From: Chloroflexota bacterium
GTDB lineage: Bacteria; Chloroflexota; Anaerolineae; UBA7937; B3-Chlor
Length of the DNA stretch: 64,000 bases
NCBI GenBank assembly: GCA_030603665.1
Contig: JAUVXJ010000002.1
Coordinates: 62,001-126,000, forward strand
Direction: 5' to 3'
Notes under the pieces: model-generated
Databases searched by the model: none
Told to the model about the DNA's origin: nothing
Seen by the model: the letters and a program-made list of their open reading frames with translations, nothing else
Position numbers and translations under genes: made by a program
Shown here: positions 9,701-17,782 of the stretch, piece after piece
Numbering within the stretch: the first letter of the stretch is position 1
Layout of the letters: each line of letters opens with the position of its first letter

Positions 9701-11274
9701 TCTACACCTGCTCCCAGGATTCCGTTGAGCTCATCAGGCAGAGGATCGCAGAGCACGGCCTCAACCGGGTGGTCGTCGCTTCTTGCACACCGCACACCCA
9801 CGAGCCCATGTTCCAGGACACGATTCGCCAGGCAGGGCTGAACGAGCATCTCTTTGAGATGGCCAACATCCGGAATCAGTGCTCTTGGGTGCACTCTCAT
9901 GAGTGGGACGAGGCGACAAAGAAAGCCAAGGAACTCGTGCGCATGTCGGTGGCAAGAGCAGCCCTCCTGGAACCACTCCACAAGGTAGAGGTGCCTTTGA
10001 GTCATTCGGCCCTGGTGGTCGGCGGTGGGGTGGCGGGCATGAATGCGGCCCTCTCTCTAGCGGACCAAGGTTTCCCGGTGTACCTCATAGAGCGCACGGC
10101 CGAGCTTGGCGGCAATCTGCACCACATCCACTTCACGCTGGAAGGAGGAGACCCGCAGGCATATCTTCGGAGCCTCATCCAGCGCGTCGAGAACCATCCC
10201 CTCATCACCGTGAACACAGAAACCGAGTTGACGGAAACCTCGGGATTCGTGGGCAACTTCTCGTCGAGGCTGAGCGTCAAGGGTCAGTACGCCACAATAG
10301 AACACGGCGTTACCATTGTGGCCACAGGCGCGCAAGAGTACCTAGGAGACGAGTACCTGTACGGCGAGGACGCCCGGGTCTTGACCCAAAGGGAGCTGGA
10401 AGAGCGAATCGCCAGCGATCCGGCGGATGTTGCCTCTTGCCGCAATATCGTCATGATTCAATGCGTCGGTCGGGGCGACGGATACTGCAGCCGTTTCTGC
10501 TGTTCGGCCGCCGTGAAGAACGCGCTGAAGATTAAAGAACTCGATCCGTCCACCGAGGTGTACGTACTATACAGGGACGTGCGCACCTTCGGGCTGTACG
10601 AGAGGTACTACACTCTGGCACGTCAGAGGGGCATCCATTTTGTTCACTACGACCACGCCCGACCGCCAGAGGTGGGGAACGATGATGGCCTGCGAGTTGG
10701 GGTGCACTCCCCCGTGCTGGGCACGGATCTTTTGCTTCCGGCCGATCTTGTCATCCTCAGCACCGGGGTGGTCCCTTCTGAGGGCGCCCAGGATCTAGCC
10801 CGCACGCTCAAGGTTCCTGTTGACCTTGATGGTTTCTTCCTGGAAGCACACATCAAACTGCGACCCGTAGACTTCGTCACTGAGGGAGTGTTCGTGGCCG
10901 GGGCCGCGCACTTTCCCAAGTTCTTGGAGGAGGCCTTAGTTCAGGCGCAGGCAGCGGCGGCGCGGGCGGTCACGGTTCTTAGTCAGGACACCCTCCACGC
11001 AGGCGGAGTAGTTGCCGTGGTTGAACCGGAGAAGTGTACCGGCTGCCTGACCTGCGTCCGAGTTTGCCCTTACAACGTGCCCGTCATAGACCCGGCGCTT
11101 ACTGGCGCGGGTGGGATAGAGGGTGCGGCGCGCATAGAGGCGGCTGCTTGCCAAGGCTGCGGCACCTGCGCAGCCGAGTGTCCGGGCAAAGCGATTCAAC
11201 TGATGCACTATCGAGACGAGCAAGTTATGGCGGAGCAAGAAGCACTCTTCGCCGCACAACCGCAGCATGCGTGA
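6799..11274 (+). CDS. hdrA: Giant HdrA-type flavoprotein: HdrA unit with inserted NfnB/GltD module, fused to a second HdrA unit
   Basis: Predicted electron-bifurcating hub. Order seen: FAD motif GGGIGG (19-24) with the HdrA stretch TFPTNDCAMC; ferredoxin motif C115, C118, C121, C125; from about 160 an NfnB/GltD-like insert with its own cysteine-rich start (C165 onward), FAD fold GAGPAG (~260) and NAD(P)H fold GGGDVA (~387); a return to HdrA with CLQCGICSEC at 632 and the CVGSRDED/CSSVCC stretch. A second HdrA begins with FVCNCGSNIGG (~931), FAD motif GGGVAG (~1070), CVGRGDGYC, and a C-terminal two-cluster ferredoxin (C1413 and ~1451 onward). Typical HdrA is about 650 residues; this is 1,491. 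The mvhD start overlaps its stop. No HdrB or HdrC gene lies nearby. NAD(P)H as a partner is inferred from the insert. Confidence 0.93.
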   Translation: MADQTQSKKQPVGAVLVVGGGIGGMQAALDLANAGIKVHLVERRSAIGGHMAQLDKTFPTNDCAMCIMSPKMVDVGRHINIEALTNTEVDHIEGEAGDFTARLRMKPRYVDLDKCTGCGDCAEACPILLPNEYEEGLTTRRAAHRLYPQAIPLAFAIDKLGMAPCRHACPTGQRAQGYIALIREGRYEEALRVIKEDNPFPAICGRICNHRCEDACNRKLVDEPIAIASLKRFVTDQVYSKPRTPIDPVPCTRPERIAIVGAGPAGLTAAQDLVKLGYRVTIFEALPVAGGMLRVGVPEYRLPADLIQREVDDILDLGVELKLNTRIEDLQQLIDEGYDAVFLAVGAHQGMRMDIPGAELEGTMISIAFLRDVRLGRRVKTGKKVSVIGGGDVAVDAARTALRIGAEEVTVVYRRSESEMPCRREELQGAREEGVRFELLTNPVRILSDDHGRVTGMECIRMELGQPDESGRRRPIHIPGTEHVLPTDNVIFSIGQAAGLSFIPEDSQVGTTSWGTIVVDPVTLACDRPGVFAGGDAVSGTAFVIEAIAHGHQVAASIHHYLSAEVLPPLKPELPVVEMGTEAAEMRMRELELSREERLGVPSLPVAERRLSFEEVELGYTEEMAQAEAARCLQCGICSECLACVYACQAGAINHDDLEQAAEISVGAVILAPGFEAYDARMSDEFGLGRYPNVVSSVQFERLLSASGPTEGHVKRPSDGERPRKIAFVQCVGSRDEDHDYCSSVCCMYATKEAIMACEHEPDTECTVFMIDMRAFSKGYEDYYRQAQEKYGIRYVRERVPPLKEDPLSRDIVFRYEIEDGQFVEETFDLAVLSVGMEIPEETRRWAERLGIDLDPDGFSRYRPFHPLETNLPGIFVCGPFAGPKDIPETVVEASAAAGRAETILAEARGTLTTERDYPPERDVAGQEPRIGVFVCNCGSNIGGFLDVPSVAEYSTELPFVVHAEDNLYTCSQDSVELIRQRIAEHGLNRVVVASCTPHTHEPMFQDTIRQAGLNEHLFEMANIRNQCSWVHSHEWDEATKKAKELVRMSVARAALLEPLHKVEVPLSHSALVVGGGVAGMNAALSLADQGFPVYLIERTAELGGNLHHIHFTLEGGDPQAYLRSLIQRVENHPLITVNTETELTETSGFVGNFSSRLSVKGQYATIEHGVTIVATGAQEYLGDEYLYGEDARVLTQRELEERIASDPADVASCRNIVMIQCVGRGDGYCSRFCCSAAVKNALKIKELDPSTEVYVLYRDVRTFGLYERYYTLARQRGIHFVHYDHARPPEVGNDDGLRVGVHSPVLGTDLLLPADLVILSTGVVPSEGAQDLARTLKVPVDLDGFFLEAHIKLRPVDFVTEGVFVAGAAHFPKFLEEALVQAQAAAARAVTVLSQDTLHAGGVVAVVEPEKCTGCLTCVRVCPYNVPVIDPALTGAGGIEGAARIEAAACQGCGTCAAECPGKAIQLMHYRDEQVMAEQEALFAAQPQHA

Positions 11275-11284
11275 GAAGCAAGAA

Positions 11285-11710
11285 ATGAGCGACTTCGAAC
11301 CACAAATCGTGGCCTTCTGCTGCCACTACTGCGCCTATGCGGCAGCCGATCTTGCCGGTTCGCTCCGCGTCCAGTACCCACCCAACGTCAAGGTAGTGCG
11401 GTTGCCTTGCACCGGCAAACTGGATACCATGCACGTGCTGAAGGCTTTCGAGAAAGGAGCCGACGGCGTCATGGTGGCTGGTTGACTGGCCGGCGATTGC
11501 CATTACCTGGAAGGTAATCTGAGGGCGGAACGCAGGGTGGCTTACACAAAGGAGCTGTTGGACCAGATCGGGTTGGGGGCCGATCGCCTGGAGATGCACT
11601 TCGTCTCCTCGGCCATGGGCCGCGAATTCGCACAACTGGTCACTGAGATGACCGGGCGCATAGAAGAACTCGGCCCCAGCCCCCTACGAGAAAGGGAACC
11701 CGACCAATGA
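11285..11710 (+). CDS. mvhD: MvhD-type iron-sulfur protein, predicted selenoprotein (Sec at in-frame TGA 11483-11485)
   Basis: MvhD carries electrons between a [NiFe] hydrogenase (or other donor) and HdrA through a [2Fe-2S] cluster. The frame begins with the MvhD-like FCCHYCAYAAADLAG, reaches GADGVMVAG, meets TGA, and continues in the same frame with LAGDCHYLEGN to a TGA at 11708. The second half matches the conserved MvhD GC-xx-GDCHY segment, with TGA in place of the first Cys. Read as Sec (residue 67) the product is 141 residues, the normal length. A hairpin fitting a bacterial SECIS follows the TGA. The stop overlaps the metV ATG (ATGA). The ATG at 11285 is preferred over 11267 because it matches the usual MvhD N-terminus. 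Automated callers would break this gene in two. Confidence 0.9.
11483..11526 (+). promoter_or_regulatory. Selenocysteine codon and predicted bacterial SECIS hairpin
   Basis: After the TGA (11483-11485), ATTACC (11502-11507) pairs with GGTAAT (11513-11518) around the loop TGGAA (11508-11512). GCC (11499-11501) can extend the stem with GGC (11524-11526) past a bulge. The loop begins 22 bases after the TGA and has G as its second base, matching the known bacterial SECIS rules (16-37 bases; G in the first two loop positions). SelB binding is inferred. Confidence 0.75.
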
Positions 11711-12393
11711 TCATAGGCGAACAGAAAACCCTTGAGGAGATCAAGAAGCTGGTCGCTGACCACGATAGGATACTGATTCTGGGATGCGGCACCTGCGTGA
11801 CGGTCTGCTTCGCGGGCGGCGAAAAAGAAGTGGGCATCCTCGCATCAAGCCTGCGCATGGCTACAGAGATCGACAACCAGGAGAAGGTTTTCGATGAAGC
11901 CACCGTCCAGAGACAGTGCGAGTGGGAGTTCCTGGACGCCGTTGAAGAGGAGATTCAGTCTCACGATCTCGTGCTCTCCATGGCCTGCGGCATTGGAGTC
12001 CAAGCCATAGTCGAGAGATTCCCCGAAGCTCGCGTGGCCCCCGCGATCAACACCACTTTTCTGGGTCTACCTGAGGAGCACGGACTCTGGACCGAGCGTT
12101 GCGCAGCCTGCGGCGAGTGCATTCTTCACCTCACGGCGGGCATCTGCCCCATCGCCCGTTGTGCCAAGAGCATGCTGAACGGACCGTGTGGTGGGTCGCA
12201 AGGCGGAGAATGCGAGATAGACCCCGAGGTACCGTGTGCATGGCAACTCATCTATGATCGTCTTAAGGCGCAAGGACGCCTGGACCAGATGCTGGAAGTC
12301 ATGCCGGCCAGGGATTGGTCCACTGGTCGAGACGGAGGTCCGCGCAAGCTCGTCCGTGAGGACCTGCGCCTACAGTCACAAGATCACGAATAG
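11707..12393 (+). CDS. metV: MetV, zinc/iron-sulfur partner of methylene-THF reductase (copy 1)
   Basis: MetV forms a complex with MetF in acetogens and is thought to pass electrons to the MetF flavin. The 228-residue product has an N-terminal cysteine cluster (C27, C30, C34) and the C-terminal domain signature CAACGECIL, GICPIARC and LLNGPCGG-like LNGPCGGS followed by CAWQLIYDRL. The start overlaps the mvhD stop by four bases, so the two are translationally coupled. This mirrors the known Moorella hdrCBA-mvhD-metVF arrangement, but the matching metF is displaced to 16841 by the hydrogenase and kinase genes. Confidence 0.9.
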   Translation: MIIGEQKTLEEIKKLVADHDRILILGCGTCVTVCFAGGEKEVGILASSLRMATEIDNQEKVFDEATVQRQCEWEFLDAVEEEIQSHDLVLSMACGIGVQAIVERFPEARVAPAINTTFLGLPEEHGLWTERCAACGECILHLTAGICPIARCAKSMLNGPCGGSQGGECEIDPEVPCAWQLIYDRLKAQGRLDQMLEVMPARDWSTGRDGGPRKLVREDLRLQSQDHE

Positions 12394-12405
12394 GAGACGC
12401 GGCAA

Positions 12406-13287
12406 ATGACCACGCCCAAGACTGAGGAATACCCCGTGCTCTGGCTTCAGGGAGCTGGGTGTTCCGGCTGCTCTGTAACACTGCTTAACTCGGTAAGCCC
12501 TAATCCCAGGAACATCCTGGTCGATGAGGTACTTCCAGGAAAGCACCTGAATCTCCGGTTCCACCCCACTTTGATGGCCGGCGCGGGCGATACTGCCATC
12601 GCCGAACTGGAAAGGACCCGTGACGAAGCCAAAGGAGCCTTCGTTCTGATTGTCGAAGGCTCGATACCAGTGGCTGCCGACGGGGCCTATGGCATGATTG
12701 GGGAGAAGCAGGGTCAGGAGATATCCATCCACTCCTGGGTCAAGTCGCTTGGAAGGGACGCGCTAGCCATTGTCGCAGTGGGCACGTGCGCGGTGTTCGG
12801 AGGTATCCCCTCTGGGGCCCCAAACCCGACCCAATCAGAAGATGTGCACCAGATACTATCAGTCGAAGGGATCGAAACACCCCTCATCAATGTCCCGGGC
12901 TGCCCACCCCACCCGGATTGGATCGTGAGCACTGTGGCCAGCCTGCTACTGAAAGGCCTGCCTCAAGCTGGCGAGCTGGACGAGTACCTTCGCCCCAAGG
13001 CCTTCTACGGGCAGCTGATCCACGAGAACTGCCCGCGTAGATCATACTTCGACGAGGGCAAATTCGCCGAGAAGCTGAGCGATCCGCACTGTCTCTACGA
13101 ACTGGGGTGCAAAGGGCCTGTAACGCACGCCGATTGTCCGACCCGCCTGTGGAACAACGGCGTGAACTGGTGTGTGGGTAGCGGGGCGCCTTGCATAGGC
13201 TGCGTGGAGCCTACCTTCCCGGATGTCGTTGCACCAGTATATGAGAAGATAACCGACGAAGCCTTGCCCAACATCGGGGCGGAATGA
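12406..13287 (+). CDS. [NiFe] hydrogenase small subunit, cytosolic (no Tat signal)
   Basis: Carries three Fe-S clusters from the active site toward partner proteins. The 293-residue protein starts with the proximal-cluster motif GAGCSGCS close to the N-terminus, then VGTCAVFGG and PGCPPHPDW. The distal cluster is HENCPR plus CLYELGCKGP, and the medial cluster is CPTRLWNNG...GAPCIGC. These follow the pattern of group 1/2 uptake hydrogenases rather than what I recall of MvhG, yet no twin-arginine leader is present, so the enzyme should be cytoplasmic. It starts 12 bp after metV and is followed after 19 bp by the large subunit. It probably docks to the MvhD-HdrA complex; exact hydrogenase group is unsure. 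Confidence 0.92.
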   Translation: MTTPKTEEYPVLWLQGAGCSGCSVTLLNSVSPNPRNILVDEVLPGKHLNLRFHPTLMAGAGDTAIAELERTRDEAKGAFVLIVEGSIPVAADGAYGMIGEKQGQEISIHSWVKSLGRDALAIVAVGTCAVFGGIPSGAPNPTQSEDVHQILSVEGIETPLINVPGCPPHPDWIVSTVASLLLKGLPQAGELDEYLRPKAFYGQLIHENCPRRSYFDEGKFAEKLSDPHCLYELGCKGPVTHADCPTRLWNNGVNWCVGSGAPCIGCVEPTFPDVVAPVYEKITDEALPNIGAE

Positions 13288-13306
13288 AGAAGGGGTAAGC
13301 CAGAAT

Positions 13307-14866
13307 ATGGGTAAGATAACCATCGATCCTATCACGCGCATCGAGGGGCATCTCAAGATTGAAGCCACTGTGGAAAACGGCGAGGTCAAGGACGCCAATA
13401 GTAGCGGCACCCTCTTTCGGGGGTTCGAGCTGATTCTGCGTGGCAGAGACCCGCGCGACGCCTCCCAGTTGACACAGCGAATTTGTGGCGTGTGCCCTCA
13501 GGTTCACGCCACCGCATCAGTATTGTGCTTGGACAGCGCCTTCGGCATCGCCGATGAGATCACTGACAACGGCAGGATCATTCGTAACCTGCTGCTGGGC
13601 GCCAACTACATCCAGTCTCACGTGCTGCACTTCTATCACCTGGCAGCTCTGGATTTCGTGGATGTGACCAAGGTCGCCGAATACGAAGGCGACAATCCGG
13701 CCTTGAAGTCTATCAAGAGCTTCATCAGCCGAGGCGAGCTTGGACCGTTCGCCCCCCGCTACGAGGGCGACTACCGCCTACCGGACGAGGTGGATCGACA
13801 GGCGACCGCACACTATGTGCAGGCGCTGGACATTAGGCGAAAGGCCCACGAGATGTTGGCCGTCTTTGGCGGCAAGATGCCTCACAATTGTGCCACTGTT
13901 GCGGGGGGAGTCACCGAGCATCCCACGGTTGACAAGATGACCTCTTTCCTCTGGAGGCTCAACGAGATCAGGGAATTCATAGACGGTGTCTACATACCGG
14001 ACGTGGTGGCCGTGGCAGAGGCCTACCCAGACTATTTCGGAATCGGCGCTGGATGCGGCAATCTCCTGGCGTACGGAGTCTTCGACCTTGACAGCAAGGA
14101 ACCTGACTACCTCCGACGGCAGAGACTTCTGCGCTCCGGAACCGTCTCCACCGATCTACTGCTGGGTCAGGTGGAGGCTGGCAAGATAGCCGAATACGTG
14201 AAGCATTCGTGGTACGAGAACCCCAGCACCGGGCGGTATCCGGGTGAGGGAAGAACCGCCCCCCAACCAGGCAAGGATGGTGCGTACTCGTGGACAAAGG
14301 CACCTAGATACGATGACACCGTGTACGAGGTGGGTCCCCTTGCGCGCATGGTGGTTAACTACGTGGGTGGAAACCCCGCCGTTAAGGAACTCGTGGACCC
14401 AGTCCTGTCTCACTTTGACGCGGGCCCGGAGGCTCTCTTCTCGGTGCTAGGCCGTCATGCAGCAAGGGCGCTCGAGTGCAAGTATGTGGCCGATTCCATG
14501 GCAGACTGGGTGCTGCAACTGAAGCCCGGCGAGCCAGTGTATAGCGAGTACACCATTCCGGAGGAGGCGTCCGGGATGGGACTGGTGTGCGGACCGCGCG
14601 GGGCGCTGGGGCATTGGATAAGGATCGAAGACGGCAAGATCGCCAACTATCAATGTGTTGTACCTACTACATGGAACGCTTCGCCAAAGGATGATAAGGA
14701 CCGGCCGGGACCCATTGAGCAAGCATTGATTGGCACCAAGGTCAAGGATGAAGAGAATCCATTCGAGATCGTGCGCATCGTGCGCAGCTTCGACCCGTGC
14801 CTGGCTTGCGCAGTCCACGTCATCACGCCGAAGGGGCGGGAACTGGGACGTTTCCGCATCTCGTAG
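13307..14866 (+). CDS. [NiFe] hydrogenase large (catalytic) subunit
   Basis: Holds the Ni-Fe active site for H2 oxidation or evolution. Both nickel-binding motifs are intact: RICGVCPQVH near the N-terminus (C60, C63) and DPCLACAVH near the C-terminus (C498, C501). A 15-residue tail follows H504, which is the usual cleavage point of a maturation protease; a candidate protease is encoded at 21461. Other stretches (GRYPGEG, YSWTKAPRY, EVGPLAR, PTTWNASP) resemble group 1-type subunits. No selenocysteine is used in the second motif. Length 519 residues. The gene is followed by two small hairpins and then the sensor kinase. Confidence 0.94.
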   Translation: MGKITIDPITRIEGHLKIEATVENGEVKDANSSGTLFRGFELILRGRDPRDASQLTQRICGVCPQVHATASVLCLDSAFGIADEITDNGRIIRNLLLGANYIQSHVLHFYHLAALDFVDVTKVAEYEGDNPALKSIKSFISRGELGPFAPRYEGDYRLPDEVDRQATAHYVQALDIRRKAHEMLAVFGGKMPHNCATVAGGVTEHPTVDKMTSFLWRLNEIREFIDGVYIPDVVAVAEAYPDYFGIGAGCGNLLAYGVFDLDSKEPDYLRRQRLLRSGTVSTDLLLGQVEAGKIAEYVKHSWYENPSTGRYPGEGRTAPQPGKDGAYSWTKAPRYDDTVYEVGPLARMVVNYVGGNPAVKELVDPVLSHFDAGPEALFSVLGRHAARALECKYVADSMADWVLQLKPGEPVYSEYTIPEEASGMGLVCGPRGALGHWIRIEDGKIANYQCVVPTTWNASPKDDKDRPGPIEQALIGTKVKDEENPFEIVRIVRSFDPCLACAVHVITPKGRELGRFRIS

Positions 14867-14867
14867 A

Positions 14868-14916
14868 GTTGCCTGCTTTGCCGGCAACATTACACAAGGG
14901 CGGGTGACCTCCCTTG
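14868..14916 (+). terminator. Two small hairpins after the hydrogenase large-subunit gene
   Basis: GTTGCC (14868-14873) pairs with GGCAAC (14883-14888), and CAAGGG (14895-14900) pairs with CCCTTG (14911-14916). They fill the 66-bp gap before the kinase gene. Stems are short and no T-run follows, so only weak termination or processing is likely. Confidence 0.3.
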
Positions 14917-14932
14917 AGGGGCTCACTTCGAG

Positions 14933-16834
14933 ATGATACCTATCCAGCTATTGCGGAAGGTATCCATCTTCCAGGGGCTCACCGACAGCCAACTGGAGAG
15001 GATAGCTGGCCTGTGCACAGAAGAAACCCACCGCGCAGGCAGCTTGATCTGCGATGAAGGAGAACCTGCTGACCGGCTGTACATTCTTCGCGAGGGGAAG
15101 GTCGCGTTGGAAATGGGCGTGCGCCTCTGGCCAGAGCGACGGATCAGGCAAATGCACGTTGAAACCCTGAACCCCGGGCAGCCGTTTGCCCTGTCTGCAT
15201 TGACAGACTCCGAGGTTCTAACCATGTCAGTGCGTGCGACGGGCGACTGTCGCTTCATCGTTCTGAAAGAGCGCGATCTTCGGCGTCTGAAAGGATCTGA
15301 TGCTGCCATCGGGTATCAGATCAGCGAGGCGTTGGTGAATGTCCTGGCCGGTCGCCTGAAGGACACGAGGCTGAGCCTCACCGAGTTTCTGGGCCAGAGT
15401 CAGGTCGCAGTGGAGCAGACACCGGAGGAGTCGACCGCCATCCAAAGGATCCAGTATGGCATCAACTTCAGGTGGGTCGCCATCGCGGGCGTGATTCTGA
15501 TCACCGTGGTGGCCCGCCTGGGATTCGGGATAAGCTTCCCCACCCTGCCCATCCTGCTGGTGGCGATTGTCATCGCCATTTACAACCTGGCCCTGTGGCG
15601 CTACTCTGAGCGGCTGGAGGCAGAAGTGACTGCCGATCTCATTCCCAAGGTCAGAAGGTATGTGTGGGTGCAGTCCGCTGCCGATCTTGTGGCCACCACG
15701 GCCATTATCCACTTCGCCGGAGGCGTAGAGAACCCACTGTACCTTTACTATGTCTTTCACGTGATCCTGGCCAGCATTATCTTGCCCTATCGATCAGCCT
15801 ACAGGCTGGCCACGCTCGCCGTGGCCTTGTTCACCACTCTCGTCGGTCTAGAGTACTTCCAGATCATTCCACACGTGCACCTCGAGGGCCTGGTGCCGCC
15901 TGACTTATACCTCCGCACGCCGTACGTACTGGCTGTCCTCTTCGGGTTTGCTACCACGCTCTTCATCAGCACCTACCTCACCACTGCCATCTCCGGTGAA
16001 CTCCGCAAGAGGCAGCGAGAGACCGTCGCACTCAGGGACCGACTATTGCTGGAAGCCGAAGAGCTACAGGAGGTCAACGAGGAATTGGTCAAGCTGGACA
16101 GATTGAAGACCTACTTCCTAGCCATGGCGTCCCACGACTTGAAAACCCCGCTGGCAGCGGTGCAGAGCTACCTCCAGGTACTGCTAGGCGGATTCGTTGG
16201 TGAGCTTAATCCCGAGCATCGCCGCATGCTCGAGAGATGCACTATCAGAATACATGAACTCTTCGACCTCATCAACCGCTTCCTTGACCTCGCCCAGATC
16301 GAGAAGGGCAGAGTGGTCGAGGAAATGGAGATGATCTGCATCAGAGAAGTGCTCGATTCCTGTGTGGAAGAAGTCAAAGTGCTGGCTGCGGAGAAATCCC
16401 AGGAATTGAAGTCGGACATCCCGCGCGAGTTGCCCTCGGTCTATGGTTCTGCGCGCCATCTGGACCAAGTGGTAACCAACCTGCTGAGCAACGGTGTCAA
16501 GTTCACTCCAGAACAGGGGACAATCATCCTCTGCGCTCGGGAGACTAACAACGAGATCGAGGTCTCGGTCACAGACACGGGTGTGGGCATAGCCCCCGAG
16601 GACCTGCCTCGCCTATTCGAGCAGTTCTTCAGAGGCAAGGGGAGTGCCTCGGCGCAGGGAACCGGCCTTGGCCTTTCCATAGCGAAGAGAATCGTCGAAG
16701 CCCATCACGGCCGAATATGGGCCGAATCGCCCTATGCCGACGGGCAACCCGGAGCGAGGTTTGTGTTCACCCTGCCCAAAGGACAGCCAGCGGGCATCAA
16801 GGTCTTCAGTAACTCGCGCACAGAGGGTAGGTGA
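14933..16834 (+). CDS. Membrane sensor histidine kinase with N-terminal cyclic-nucleotide-binding-type domain and RegB-like membrane core
   Basis: Residues ~1-150 form a CAP-family effector domain (FQGLTDSQLERIA, GEPADRLYILREGKVAL). A hydrophobic region (~180-355) has several membrane helices, including HFAGGVENPLYLYYVFH, which resembles the GGPxNPF quinone-sensing stretch of RegB/PrrB redox kinases. A coiled linker leads to HisKA with ASHDLKTP (phospho-acceptor H401), and the ATPase domain shows NLLSNGVKF, DTGVGIAPED and GTGLGLSI. Total 633 residues. It sits 6 bp before metF and shortly before two receiver-only genes, so phosphotransfer to them is likely. Redox or quinone sensing is inferred from the RegB-like segment only. 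Confidence 0.88.
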   Translation: MIPIQLLRKVSIFQGLTDSQLERIAGLCTEETHRAGSLICDEGEPADRLYILREGKVALEMGVRLWPERRIRQMHVETLNPGQPFALSALTDSEVLTMSVRATGDCRFIVLKERDLRRLKGSDAAIGYQISEALVNVLAGRLKDTRLSLTEFLGQSQVAVEQTPEESTAIQRIQYGINFRWVAIAGVILITVVARLGFGISFPTLPILLVAIVIAIYNLALWRYSERLEAEVTADLIPKVRRYVWVQSAADLVATTAIIHFAGGVENPLYLYYVFHVILASIILPYRSAYRLATLAVALFTTLVGLEYFQIIPHVHLEGLVPPDLYLRTPYVLAVLFGFATTLFISTYLTTAISGELRKRQRETVALRDRLLLEAEELQEVNEELVKLDRLKTYFLAMASHDLKTPLAAVQSYLQVLLGGFVGELNPEHRRMLERCTIRIHELFDLINRFLDLAQIEKGRVVEEMEMICIREVLDSCVEEVKVLAAEKSQELKSDIPRELPSVYGSARHLDQVVTNLLSNGVKFTPEQGTIILCARETNNEIEVSVTDTGVGIAPEDLPRLFEQFFRGKGSASAQGTGLGLSIAKRIVEAHHGRIWAESPYADGQPGARFVFTLPKGQPAGIKVFSNSRTEGR

Positions 16835-16840
16835 AGCAGC

Positions 16841-17758
16841 ATGAAGAGCGGTAGCAACCTGGAACAGGTTCTAACCGAAGGCCACTTCGCGGTGACTTCG
16901 GAAATCGGCCCTCCCAAGGGCACGAGTGCAGACTTCGTTCGCAAGACGGCCGAGCACCTCAAGAACTGCTGCGACGCCATGAATGTGACCGACAACCAGA
17001 CCGCCATTGTGCGCATGTCCAGCCTTGCGGCGTGTGCCATACTCCGGCAGATGGGCATAGACGCAGTCACGCAGATGGTTACCAGGGATCGAAACAGGCT
17101 GGCCATGCAGAGCGACATCCTGGGAGCAGTGGCTCTGGGCATCCGCAACCTCTTGTGCCTGTCCGGCGATCATCAGAAATTCGGAAACCATCCCACCGCG
17201 AAAAACGTATACGATGTCGATTCCATCCAGCTGGCGCAGATGGTCAAGACGATGAGAGACGAAGGTCTGTTCATGAGCGGCGACAAGATATCGGGCGAGG
17301 TGCCCATCTTCATCGGTTGCGCCGCCAATCCTTTCGCAGACCCCTTCGAATTCCGCGTCCTCAGGCTCGCCAAGAAGATTAGGGCCGGTGCAGATTTCAT
17401 CCAGACTCAGGCCGTCTTCGACGTGCCCCGATTCTCCGCATGGATGGAGATGGTGCGCGATGAGGGCCTTCACGAACAAACCCACATACTTGCTGGAATC
17501 ATCCCCATGAAATCGGCCGGCATGGCTCGCTACATGAGGAAGTACGTTGCGGGTCTGATGATTCCTGACGACCTGGTGACAAGGATGGAGCACGCCCAAG
17601 ATGCCAAGGAAGAGGGGATCGCCATCGCGGTTGAGCTCATAGAGCAGATGCGGGACATTCCCGGGGTTCGAGGAGTACACATCATGGCCGTTGCCTGGGA
17701 GGAGGTCGTGCCTGAGATCGTGGAGAGGGCCAGATTGCTTCCCAGACCGATCGTGTGA
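16841..17758 (+). CDS. metF: Methylenetetrahydrofolate reductase (copy 1)
   Basis: Reduces methylene-THF to methyl-THF, the step before AcsE. The 305-residue TIM-barrel flavoprotein begins with the family signature VTSEIGPPKG and has NVTDNQ, the DRNR stretch, LCLSGDH (FAD region), GADFIQTQ and GIIPMKSAGMARYM. This is the MetV-dependent bacterial type lacking the eukaryotic regulatory domain. The ATG follows the kinase stop by 6 bp with a GGGTAGGTGA-like ribosome site. It is one of two MetF copies in the block; the other (19386) is clearly divergent in sequence. Confidence 0.92.
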   Translation: MKSGSNLEQVLTEGHFAVTSEIGPPKGTSADFVRKTAEHLKNCCDAMNVTDNQTAIVRMSSLAACAILRQMGIDAVTQMVTRDRNRLAMQSDILGAVALGIRNLLCLSGDHQKFGNHPTAKNVYDVDSIQLAQMVKTMRDEGLFMSGDKISGEVPIFIGCAANPFADPFEFRVLRLAKKIRAGADFIQTQAVFDVPRFSAWMEMVRDEGLHEQTHILAGIIPMKSAGMARYMRKYVAGLMIPDDLVTRMEHAQDAKEEGIAIAVELIEQMRDIPGVRGVHIMAVAWEEVVPEIVERARLLPRPIV

Positions 17759-17782
17759 CGGCAAGAGTGGGAGAGTGAACAC

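Noticed and set aside
8650..10005. Long minus-strand open frame (451 residues) inside hdrA
   Set aside because: Antisense shadow of a high-GC gene; no recognisable domain and no ribosome site, while the + frame is a clear HdrA.
11267..11485. A 72-residue protein ending at the TGA, with a pseudogene remnant after it
   Set aside because: The frame stays open for 74 more codons with conserved MvhD sequence, overlaps metV properly and has a SECIS-like hairpin; recoding explains this better than decay.
16871..17782. Minus-strand open frame (303 residues) opposite metF
   Set aside because: Shadow; His- and Gly-rich with no family features.
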